Below the pieces are notes generated by a model. That model ran no database searches. It was not told where the DNA came from and saw nothing but the letters and a program-made list of their open reading frames with translations. From NCBI GenBank assembly GCA_007117945.1, contig SKTN01000355.1:1-6921 (forward strand): a DNA stretch of 6,921 bases, read 5' to 3'. Origin of the DNA: Nitriliruptoraceae bacterium (GTDB lineage: Bacteria > Actinomycetota > Nitriliruptoria > Nitriliruptorales > Nitriliruptoraceae). The position numbers and the translations under genes are program-made. Each line of letters starts with the position of its first letter. The stretch's first letter is position 1. Of the stretch, positions 1 through 5,180 are shown in pieces.

Positions 1-389
1 AGGGGGTAGTGGCCGGGACCGGACTTGAGCAGCTCCAACGTGGAGCCGTTGACCACGTAGAGCACGTCGTCGTTGACGATCCGCTCGCCGTCCCGCTCGA
101 ACCACATCGCGGCGAAGGCCTCGCCGAGCGCGAGCTCCTCCGCATCCTCGTCGGGTTCCGGGTCATCGGCCTGCTCGCCGTCCACGCCGGCGTCGGGCAC
201 CGTCAGCGTCCAGCTCTGCTCGAGATCGCGCTGGGCACGTTGGGTCTCGAAGCCCGTGAACCACAGGAGGTAGATCACGTAGAGCAGCACCACGGCCCCG
301 CTGACCACCAGGGTCCAGCCGAGCCCCCGGACCACCCGAGCTCCCACGTCGACCTCCACGGCCGTGCGCACCTGCCGTCGCACCGCCAC
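1..389 (-). CDS. class E sortase, N-terminal part (runs off the left edge)
   Basis: Sortases of this class are membrane-anchored transpeptidases that attach surface proteins carrying a C-terminal LAxTG-type signal to the actinobacterial cell wall. The visible 129 codons encode a basic cytoplasmic start, one transmembrane helix (about residues 24-44), an acidic extracytoplasmic linker (about 72-86, rich in Asp and Glu), and the start of the beta-barrel. The barrel start ends in LELLKSGPGHYP (residues 118-129), matching the conserved LKxGPGHYPGT block of sortases. The catalytic His, Cys and Arg would lie beyond the window, so activity cannot be judged. The frame is open from GTG at 389 to the edge. 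GTG codons at 383 and 371 are alternative starts; no Shine-Dalgarno sits at normal distance from 389. The gene is divergent from crgA, a neighbourhood common in actinobacteria. The family call is fairly firm; the exact start is not. Confidence 0.8.
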   Translation of the reverse strand, partial: MAVRRQVRTAVEVDVGARVVRGLGWTLVVSGAVVLLYVIYLLWFTGFETQRAQRDLEQSWTLTVPDAGVDGEQADDPEPDEDAEELALGEAFAAMWFERDGERIVNDDVLYVVNGSTLELLKSGPGHYP

Positions 390-391
390 TG

Positions 392-397
392 AGCGTA
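392..397 (-). promoter_or_regulatory. possible -10 hexamer for the sortase gene
   Basis: Read leftward the hexamer is TACGCT, matching the actinobacterial -10 pattern TAnnnT. It lies only 3 nt before GTG 389 and 9 nt before GTG 383. If it is used, translation would start at 383 or later, possibly on a leaderless mRNA. No convincing -35 element is seen. The call rests on pattern and spacing only. Confidence 0.25.
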
Positions 398-499
398 ACC
401 ACCCCAGGCTTCCTCCGCCGCCCGGGTCCCCCCGGGATCGTGCCGACCCTCCACCCGGTCGCAGCACCGGCCGTCCGGTCTCCGAGGGGCCCACCGCGG

Positions 500-505
500 T
501 AGGCT
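500..505 (+). promoter_or_regulatory. candidate -10 element of crgA
   Basis: TAGGCT fits TAnnnT and is followed by GCGGG. Transcription would start near 512, leaving a leader of about 26 nt before the crgA ATG. No recognisable -35 hexamer is present, which is common for actinobacterial promoters. It sits in the 148-bp divergent gap (390-537) between sortase and crgA, where I see nothing else. Confidence 0.45.
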
Positions 506-537
506 GCGGGATCCGGACGCTTCGCCGAGGATCGCAC

Positions 538-810
538 ATGCCGAAGAGCAAGCACCGCCGTCACGGCCGCAGCCGTCCGCGTGCACACCAGACCCACGCA
601 CCCGAGCGCAAGCCCGACCCGTCACCGGCGTGGGTACCGACCACCGGCGGACTGCTGCTGGTGCTCGGTGTCGCGGTCATCCTCCTGGGCTACCTGCCGG
701 CGGTCCAGTCGGTGACCACGACCTGGGTGTGGCCCGGTGGGAACTGGGGTCTGCTCCTCGGGTTCGCCCTGCTCAGCGTGGGTTTCGCCATCCTCACCCG
801 CTGGCGTTGA
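538..810 (+). CDS. crgA: cell division protein CrgA
   Basis: CrgA is a small inner-membrane protein of actinobacteria. It binds FtsZ, FtsQ, FtsI and related partners and helps place or time septum and peptidoglycan synthesis. The 90-residue product begins with the family signature MPKSKHRR. A basic, Pro-rich cytoplasmic stretch follows (to about residue 30), then two transmembrane helices (about 33-53 and 69-88) separated by a short Trp-containing loop. It ends in TRWR, close to the usual MRW(R/H) terminus. Length matches the family (about 80-100 residues). The start is ATG 538, preceded by GAGG at 527-530 with 7-nt spacing. An in-frame upstream extension is open but lacks family similarity and is rejected. 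It is divergent from a class E sortase, a neighbour frequently seen near the pknB/rodA cluster and origin in actinobacteria. Confidence 0.93.
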   Translation: MPKSKHRRHGRSRPRAHQTHAPERKPDPSPAWVPTTGGLLLVLGVAVILLGYLPAVQSVTTTWVWPGGNWGLLLGFALLSVGFAILTRWR

Positions 811-851
811 CGCGCGGCGCCTGCCCGCCAAACGCGCATCTTCGCGGCCTC

Positions 852-875
852 AGTGCGCGTTCAGCGCGCTTATTC
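852..875 (+). terminator. candidate intrinsic terminator of crgA
   Basis: A 7-bp stem (852-858 with 864-870, one G-T wobble) and a 5-nt loop (GTTCA) are followed by the short T-rich run TTATT. It begins about 40 nt after the crgA stop. The T-tract is weak, as often in GC-rich genomes, and the prediction is by eye only. Upstream, 811-851 shows nothing else I can name. Confidence 0.45.
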
Positions 876-1004
876 GGTCCACAACTGTGGAAAACCTCCC
901 ATGGCTCCACCGTTCTCCACAAGGTTGCTCCACAGGGCTGTGGGCGATGCACGCACGCCTAGTTGCGGATCTCGGTGCGTTCGTGCATCCGCTGTCCACA
1001 GTGG
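875..1004. promoter_or_regulatory. cluster of DnaA-box-like sites and TCCACA/TGTGGA palindromes
   Basis: The DnaA box consensus is TTATCCACA, often TTGTCCACA in actinobacteria. The best matches here have one mismatch: TTTTCCACA on the minus strand (886-894), TTCTCCACA (913-921), and CTGTCCACA (992-1000, against the TTGTCCACA form). Weaker ones are CGGTCCACA (875-883) and TGCTCCACA (926-934). Several fall into inverted repeats: TCCACA-2 nt-TGTGGA (878-891), CCACAG-2 nt-CTGTGG (930-943), and CCAC-A-GTGG (996-1004). CTCCAC is also repeated directly at 905, 915 and 928. The last site lies inside the zinc-ribbon gene. Possible roles are DnaA binding (origin-related or titrating), another dimeric regulator, or RNA hairpins at the ends of two convergent transcripts. 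Confidence 0.4.
946..989 (-). repeat. long inverted repeat around the zinc-ribbon gene stop codon
   Basis: Two 13-base arms, 946-958 (GATGCACGCACGC) and 977-989 (GCGTTCGTGCATC), are reverse complements except at one position. They enclose an 18-nt loop that contains the TAG stop of the leftward gene (959-961). In the leftward mRNA this would form a strong stem-loop, followed at once by the CCACAG/CTGTGG hairpin (930-943). There is no T-tract, so a Rho-independent terminator is uncertain. It may instead protect or define the 3' end of the operon transcript. Confidence 0.5.
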
Positions 1005-1342
1005 CTCGGCGCCCGTGAGGTCCCCCGCACCAGCAGCAGGACCTCGGTCCCGCACTCCTCGCACCAGAACAGGGTGCGCTCGTCAGCACCGACGGGTGCC
1101 GCCTCCCCCGCCCCGGTCTCGAGGTGCTTGGCATCGGTCACCAGGACCCTGAGGCTGGCGATCGACCACCTGAGCAGGGCGAAGGCGAGCAGGGGGGCCA
1201 GGACCCACTGCCAGCCGACGTTGATCCCGATGACCACGGCGATCGCGATGGCCGGGATCAGGAGCAGGATCACCATCCACCTCGTCGCCGGCCGCCGTCT
1301 GGTCGCCAGCAGGGTGCCACGTCGCTCACAGACCGTCACCAC
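959..1342 (-). CDS. two-helix membrane protein with C-terminal zinc-ribbon-like motif (unknown function)
   Basis: I do not recognise a named family. From GTG 1342 the product has 127 residues: a basic N-terminus (RRRPATR), two hydrophobic helices (about 22-43 and 46-66), a short Gly/Ala/Glu linker, and a C-terminal motif. That motif is WCEEC (Cys94, Cys97) followed about 17 residues later by HCGQRM (His114, Cys115). The CxxC...HCGxxM layout resembles zinc-ribbon or desulfoferrodoxin-N/rubredoxin-like metal sites and would probably face the cytoplasm, binding Zn or Fe. The start is uncertain: GTG 1342 or 1339 would overlap the end of the gamma-glutamyltransferase gene by 14-17 nt, suggesting coupling, but no good ribosome binding site is seen. 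ATG 1276 (105 residues) begins just inside the first helix. It is the last gene of a leftward three-gene operon; its role there is unknown. Confidence 0.7.
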   Translation of the reverse strand: MVTVCERRGTLLATRRRPATRWMVILLLIPAIAIAVVIGINVGWQWVLAPLLAFALLRWSIASLRVLVTDAKHLETGAGEAAPVGADERTLFWCEECGTEVLLLVRGTSRAPSHCGQRMHERTEIRN

Positions 1343-2867
1343 CGACGAGCGCTGTACACCCACCTCGGCGGGGATCGCCCACGCGTGCGCCGTCGGTCGC
1401 CACCGCGTGGACACCCCCGAAGTACAGGTCCGTGCGCTGCCAGACGTTGACGGGCCAGGTGACGGACAGTTCCGCCAGCGCCTCGGCATCGAAGCCCGGC
1501 TCGACCTGCAGCAGGCTGCCGTCCCAGTGCACCCGTGGGGCGAGGACGGCGCTGCGCAGGTCGCGGTGATCGTCCAACAGGGCGACGAGCACCTGGGTGA
1601 GGGCGCTGCGGATCCGCTCACTGCCGCCCGAGCCCAGCGCGACGGCGGGTGCGCCCGGTGCGAGCACCATCGTCGGCGCCATCATCGAGCCCACCCTGAC
1701 CCCCGGGGGCGCGCGGTGGAACCCCCCGGGGTGCAGGTCCGCCTCGCCCATGATGTTGTTGGCCAGCACCCCGGTCCCGGCCAGGGCGATGCCGCTGCCG
1801 CTGCCGTTCGAGGTGGTCATCGCCGCCAGGTTGCCGTCGCGGTCCACCACGCTGATGTGGGTGGTGCCCCTGGCCGCACGGGGCCGACCCCCACCGACGG
1901 CCCCCGGGTCCCCGGCTCCCCCGCGCCGGTGGCCGTCGGTGACCTCGGCGAGCACCCGGGCGAGCCGTGCCAGGCGCCGTGCGCTGCCCGGGGGTCCCCC
2001 GAGCCCTCCCTGCGCGAGGCGTGCGAGGGCACGCGTGATCAGGGCGCCCCCGTAGGACGGTGGCGGGTTGGTCAGCACCTGCGCGCCGGCGTGGTGGGAG
2101 ACCAGGGGCCGGCGCTCCACGACCTGGTAGTCCGCCAGATCCTCCCGGGTGAGCATCCCGCCGGCGGCCTGGTTCTGCTCGACGATCGCCGACGCCAGCT
2201 CCGGGTCGTGGAACCCGGTCACCTCCCCCGCACCGACCGCCGCCAGGAACCCCGCGAGCTGCGGGTTGCCCACACGGTCGTCGTCAGCGAAGGGACGGGT
2301 TCCCGGCACGAACAGCTCCCGCGCCTCCGGGGTGAGGGAGAAGATCGGCTCGAGGAGACGCACCACGGCCGCCTGCCCGGCACCGAGCACCACCCCCGCG
2401 GCCGCCAGCCGCTGGGCGGGGGCCACCACCTCGGCCAGGGGGAGGCGTCCGAAGCGGCGGTGCGCGTGGAGGTAGCCGGCGAGGCAACCCGGGACGGCGA
2501 TGGAGGCCGGACCGACGTGGAACACCTGCTCCGCCCCGCCGAAGACCACCGTGGTCGGGGTCAGACGGGGCGCCTCGGCCAGGTCCATCCCGCGGCCCGG
2601 GGTGTCGACGAAGAAGTCGAGCACCACGGCGTCGCCGGTCACGGGTCGCGCCAGCAGGAACCCGCCCCCACCCAGGCTGGACAGGCAGGGCTCCGCCACG
2701 GCCGCGGCGAACCCGGCGGCGATCGTGGCATCGAAGGCGTTGCCGCCGGCCTCCAGCACCTCCACGGCCGCGGCGACGGTCTCCGGATGGCCGGCGGCGA
2801 CCACGGCACGCGAGGGCACCGACCCGGCGGCGGGGCCATGACCTGGAGCCGGGGACTCAGCGTGCAC
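1326..2867 (-). CDS. gamma-glutamyltransferase family protein (Ntn hydrolase)
   Basis: This family cleaves gamma-glutamyl bonds (glutathione and relatives) after autocatalytic processing into two subunits. From GTG 2867 the product is 513 residues. The large-subunit N-terminus shows VVAAGHPETVAAAVEVL and GGNAFDATIAA (41-51), then SLGGGGFLL (64-72), and PPPSYGGALI further on. The small subunit would begin at Thr335 in GTTHISVVDRDGN (334-346), the processing Thr and nucleophile of the family. SNGSGSG (353-359), MMAPTM and GSGGSERIRSALTQ (412-425) follow. The stretch just before Thr335 is short and Gly/Arg-rich compared with classical enzymes. No signal peptide is visible, so a cytoplasmic enzyme is inferred, unlike many secreted GGTs. 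GTG 2867 overlaps the upstream decarboxylase stop by 11 nt; GTG 2819 is an alternative (497 residues). Substrate is unknown; glutathione itself is not implied. Confidence 0.88.
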   Translation of the reverse strand: MHAESPAPGHGPAAGSVPSRAVVAAGHPETVAAAVEVLEAGGNAFDATIAAGFAAAVAEPCLSSLGGGGFLLARPVTGDAVVLDFFVDTPGRGMDLAEAPRLTPTTVVFGGAEQVFHVGPASIAVPGCLAGYLHAHRRFGRLPLAEVVAPAQRLAAAGVVLGAGQAAVVRLLEPIFSLTPEARELFVPGTRPFADDDRVGNPQLAGFLAAVGAGEVTGFHDPELASAIVEQNQAAGGMLTREDLADYQVVERRPLVSHHAGAQVLTNPPPSYGGALITRALARLAQGGLGGPPGSARRLARLARVLAEVTDGHRRGGAGDPGAVGGGRPRAARGTTHISVVDRDGNLAAMTTSNGSGSGIALAGTGVLANNIMGEADLHPGGFHRAPPGVRVGSMMAPTMVLAPGAPAVALGSGGSERIRSALTQVLVALLDDHRDLRSAVLAPRVHWDGSLLQVEPGFDAEALAELSVTWPVNVWQRTDLYFGGVHAVATDGARVGDPRRGGCTALVGGDGL

Positions 2868-3810
2868 GGCGGTACCAGGCCACGGTGCGTTCCAGCCCCT
2901 CGGCGAGGCCGGTTCCGGCGTGCCATCCCAGCAACCGTTCGGCCAGACCCGTGTCGGGACAGCGCACCTGCGGGTCGTCCACGGGGCGTTCCACGTGCAC
3001 GATGCCCGGGTGGCTGCCCACGGCATCCATGACCGCCTCGGCAACGGCGTTGACGGTGAACTCGTGGCTGCTGCCGAGGTTGATGGGCCCGCGGACGTCG
3101 CGCTCGAGCACCGCGAGCATGCCCGCGACCAGGTCGTCCACGTAGCACAGGGAACGGGTCTGCTCGCCGTCGCCGTGGACCGTCAGGGGCTCGCCGGCCA
3201 GCGCCTGCCGGATGAAGTTCGGCACGGCGCGGCCGTCGGCCATGCGCATCCGCGGTCCGTAGGTGTTGAAGATGCGCACCACGTGGACCGGGACCCCGTG
3301 GGTGCGGTGGTAGGCGAAGGTCAGGGCCTCGGCGAAGCGCTTCGCCTCGTCGTAGACCCCGCGGGGGCCGATCGGGTCGACGTTTCCCCGGTAGGTCTCG
3401 GGCTGGGGGTGGACCTCCGGGTCGCCGTACACCTCCGAGGTCGAGAACAGCAGGAAGCCAGCCCGGTTGTCCTTGGCCAGCCCGAGGGCGTTGTGGGTGC
3501 CCAGGGAGCCGACCTTGAGGGTCTGGATCGGCAGCTGCAGGTAGTCCACGGGAGAGGCGGGTGAGGCCGCGTGGAGCACCAGGTCGAGGGGACCCGGTAC
3601 CTCGATGTGGCAGGTGACGTCGTGCTCGATCAGCTCGAAGCGCGGTTCCGAGGCGAGGTGAGCGAGGTTGTCGAGACTGCCCGTCACCAGGTTGTCGACA
3701 CCCACCACCTCGGCACCGGCCGCGAGGAGGGCGTCGGTGAGGTGCGAGCCGAGGAAGCCGGCGGCACCGGTGACGACCACGCGTGCGCCCGCGAACCGCT
3801 CCGTGGCCAC
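2857..3810 (-). CDS. UDP-glucuronate decarboxylase (UDP-xylose synthase), extended SDR family
   Basis: The likely reaction is NAD-dependent conversion of UDP-glucuronate to UDP-xylose and CO2 in the cytoplasm, supplying xylose for glycans or glycosylated metabolites. The 317-residue product has the Rossmann motif TGAAGFLG (14-21), then HAASPASPVDY (80-90), the family version of the HLAxPASP block. LGTHNALGLAK, STSEVYGDP (123-131), the catalytic pair Tyr153/Lys157 in YDEAKR, RIFNTYGPRM (179-188), GDGEQTRS and DDPQVRCPD (278-286) follow. These fit UDP-xylose synthase better than dTDP-glucose dehydratase or UDP-galactose epimerase, though a relative with another sugar nucleotide is possible. The start is GTG 3810, with GGGGAGG ending 8 nt upstream. 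It is first in the leftward operon; its stop overlaps the gamma-glutamyltransferase start. No glycosyltransferase is adjacent. Confidence 0.88.
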   Translation of the reverse strand: MATERFAGARVVVTGAAGFLGSHLTDALLAAGAEVVGVDNLVTGSLDNLAHLASEPRFELIEHDVTCHIEVPGPLDLVLHAASPASPVDYLQLPIQTLKVGSLGTHNALGLAKDNRAGFLLFSTSEVYGDPEVHPQPETYRGNVDPIGPRGVYDEAKRFAEALTFAYHRTHGVPVHVVRIFNTYGPRMRMADGRAVPNFIRQALAGEPLTVHGDGEQTRSLCYVDDLVAGMLAVLERDVRGPINLGSSHEFTVNAVAEAVMDAVGSHPGIVHVERPVDDPQVRCPDTGLAERLLGWHAGTGLAEGLERTVAWYRRAR

Positions 3811-3849
3811 GGCAGCACCCTCCCCACGGGTCCGGTTCCCGTCCTGCCC

Positions 3850-3855
3850 AGCCTA
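3850..3855 (-). promoter_or_regulatory. candidate -10 element of the uxs-ggt-zinc-ribbon operon
   Basis: Read leftward this is TAGGCT, the same hexamer as at crgA. Transcription would begin near 3843, giving a leader of roughly 33 nt that contains the GGGGAGG ribosome binding site. CTGATC with a 16-nt spacer is a poor -35 candidate. The 172-bp gap 3811-3982 holds this promoter and the divergent tRNA promoter; I see nothing else in it. Confidence 0.45.
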
Positions 3856-3945
3856 CGGCGTCCTCACCGCGGATCAGCGCCCCCGGGAGGTGGCGGGTGG
3901 GATACCGCGCTGGCCGGTGCGTGGTCAGGGGTGCCCACCGTGGCC

Positions 3946-3951
3946 TACCCT
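3946..3951 (+). promoter_or_regulatory. candidate -10 element of tRNA-Ala
   Basis: TACCCT fits TAnnnT and is followed by GCGGTCC. Transcription would start near 3958, about 25 nt before the mature tRNA 5' end. A weak -35-like TGGTCA lies at 3922-3927. Confidence 0.4.
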
Positions 3952-3982
3952 GCGGTCCGCGCGCCCGACCGCCGGGTGTCGC

Positions 3983-4056
3983 GGGCCCGTAGCTCAGCCC
4001 GGCAGAGCGCTGCCCTTGCATGGCAGAAGTCGTCGGTTCGAATCCGATCGGGTCCA
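3983..4056 (+). tRNA. tRNA-Ala (anticodon UGC)
   Basis: The cloverleaf folds by hand. The acceptor stem is GGGCCCG (3983-3989) with CGGGTCC (4049-4055). The D arm is GCTC/GAGC (3992-3995, 4005-4008). The anticodon stem is CTGCC/GGCAG (4010-4014, 4022-4026) with loop CTTGCAT, so the anticodon is TGC at 4017-4019. A 5-nt variable region follows, then the T arm GTCGG/CCGAT with loop TTCGAAT (4037-4043). The only wobble in the acceptor stem is G3-U70, the classical alanine identity element, and the discriminator base is A (4056). The next bases are CCG, so the 3' CCA is not fully encoded and must be added enzymatically. It decodes GCA and related Ala codons. No integrase or duplicated 3' end is seen nearby. 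Confidence 0.97.
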
Positions 4057-4075
4057 CCGCACCGCCACTACGTCG

Positions 4076-4087
4076 ACCGGTACCGGT
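4076..4087. repeat. 12-bp perfect palindrome ACCGGTACCGGT
   Basis: The site is a tandem duplication of the self-complementary hexamer ACCGGT, which makes a perfect 12-bp palindrome with no spacer. It lies between tRNA-Ala and the aldo/keto reductase start. The position would suit a dimeric regulator, but chance is plausible in GC-rich DNA. Confidence 0.3.
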
Positions 4088-4116
4088 GCTGCACTCCTGC
4101 TGGAGGACGACCCCGG

Positions 4117-5049
4117 ATGCAGACCCGCACGATCGGCTCCCTGGAGGTCTCCGTCGTCGGCCTCGGCTGCAACAACCTCGGCAGCCGCCTCGACGCCGCC
4201 GGCACCCAGTCCGTGATCGACGCCGCCCTCGACCACGGCATCACCCTGTTCGACACCGCCGACGTCTACGGCGGGAACGGGGCCTCCGAGGAGCTCCTCG
4301 GCCGGGCGCTCGGTCCGCACCGCGACCAGGTCGTGGTCGCCACGAAGTTCGGGATGGAGCTCGACGAACACCGCCGCGGCGCGCATCCCGACCACGTGCG
4401 CAGTGCCTGCGAGGCCAGCCTGCGTCGCCTGGGCACCGACCACATCGACCTGTACCAGCTGCACCGCCCCGACCCCGACGTGCCCATCGCGGAGACCCTC
4501 GGTGCCCTCGACGAGCTGGTCCGTGCGGGGAAGGTGCGCGAGCTCGGCCACTCCAACCTCAGCGAGGCCCGGGCCGAGGAGGCCGAGGCGGAGGCTGCCC
4601 GCACGGGCACGGCCCGGTTCGTGTGCGCCCAGGACCACTGGAGCCTGCTGCAACGCCGCATCGAGGAGGACGTGCTGCGTGCCGTGGAGCGCCACGGCCT
4701 CAGCCTCCTGCCCTTCTTCCCCCTGGAGTCGGGCCTGCTCACGGGCAAGTACACCGCCGAGGTGGAGCAGGACCCGACCTGGCGGCTCAACAGCCTGCCG
4801 GAGGACCGGCGGGCACGGTGGATCGACGAGCAGCGTCTGGCCACCGCCCGCCAGCTGGAGGCCTTCGCCCGGGATGCCGGCCACAGTCTGCTGGAGCTCG
4901 CGATCTCCTGGTTGGCGTGCCAGGCTCCCGTGGCCTCGGTGATCGCCGGCGCGACGCGACCGGCACAGATCGCCGCGAACGTGGCAGCCGCCGGGTGGCA
5001 GCTCACCTCCGAGGAGCTCGCCGAGGTGGACCGCATCACCGGCCACTGA
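4117..5049 (+). CDS. aldo/keto reductase
   Basis: Members are cytoplasmic NADPH-dependent oxidoreductases that reduce aldehydes or ketones; the substrate here cannot be told. The 310-residue product is full length for a TIM-barrel AKR. It starts with MQTRTIGSLEVSVVGLGCNNL. The catalytic tetrad is visible: Asp46 and Tyr51 in FDTADVYG, Lys77 in ATKFG, and His116 in YQLHRPD. LRRLGTDHIDLYQLH, GKVRELGHSN and a late VIAGATRPAQIAANV block, probably part of the cofactor site, are also typical. The start is ATG 4117 with GGAGG at 4102-4106 (10-nt spacing). The reading frame is open upstream through the tRNA, but that is GC-rich shadow. It lies 60 nt after the tRNA, with no clear promoter of its own, and a terminator-like hairpin follows, so it appears to be a stand-alone gene. 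Confidence 0.9.
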   Translation: MQTRTIGSLEVSVVGLGCNNLGSRLDAAGTQSVIDAALDHGITLFDTADVYGGNGASEELLGRALGPHRDQVVVATKFGMELDEHRRGAHPDHVRSACEASLRRLGTDHIDLYQLHRPDPDVPIAETLGALDELVRAGKVRELGHSNLSEARAEEAEAEAARTGTARFVCAQDHWSLLQRRIEEDVLRAVERHGLSLLPFFPLESGLLTGKYTAEVEQDPTWRLNSLPEDRRARWIDEQRLATARQLEAFARDAGHSLLELAISWLACQAPVASVIAGATRPAQIAANVAAAGWQLTSEELAEVDRITGH

Positions 5050-5061
5050 CCGCCTGGGAGC

Positions 5062-5083
5062 ACCCCGGGTGCCACACCGGGGT
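5062..5083 (+). terminator. candidate terminator after the aldo/keto reductase
   Basis: A perfect 7-bp GC-rich inverted repeat, ACCCCGG (5062-5068) and CCGGGGT (5077-5083), with an 8-nt loop starts 12 nt after the stop codon. No real T-tract follows. Its position between two independent genes supports a terminator role. Confidence 0.45.
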
Positions 5084-5098
5084 TCGCACCGTTGGCAC

Positions 5099-5104
5099 TA
5101 CCAT
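5099..5104 (+). promoter_or_regulatory. candidate -10 element of metY-metX
   Basis: TACCAT fits TAnnnT and would give a leader of about 70 nt before the metY GTG. TAGCTT at 5130-5135 is an alternative giving a leader of about 38 nt. The leader shows no recognisable SAM riboswitch core. Confidence 0.35.
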
Positions 5105-5180
5105 CCTGCGGTCGTGGTGGGCCGGGTCGTAGCTTCCCGCCCCACCCACCGCACCCGTGACCGCACGCAGGAGCCCACCC

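Noticed and set aside
364..537. In-frame 58-residue N-terminal extension of CrgA
   Set aside because: The CrgA family begins with MPKSK. ATG 538 has its own ribosome binding site and the extension overlaps the divergent sortase gene.
2988..3000. parS-like GTTCCACGTGCAC
   Set aside because: It has several mismatches to the ParB site consensus and lies within conserved coding sequence of the decarboxylase (VHVERP region).
963..3032. 689-codon open frame on the plus strand
   Set aside because: It lies opposite the gamma-glutamyltransferase and zinc-ribbon genes, has low-complexity Arg/Gly/His/Pro composition and no family motifs. It is a GC-rich antisense shadow.
3983..4056. tRNA-Ala as an attachment site for an integrated element
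   Set aside because: No integrase, no second copy of the tRNA 3' end and no mobile genes are visible on either side.
3571..4116. Upstream in-frame extension of the aldo/keto reductase
   Set aside because: It would run through the tRNA-Ala gene and antisense to the decarboxylase. The reductase domain begins exactly at ATG 4117, which has a GGAGG site.
5050..5180. SAM riboswitch before metY
   Set aside because: I looked for S-box, SAM-II or SAM-IV-like cores and pseudoknots in the leader and found none. Only a short GC hairpin near the reductase stop is present.
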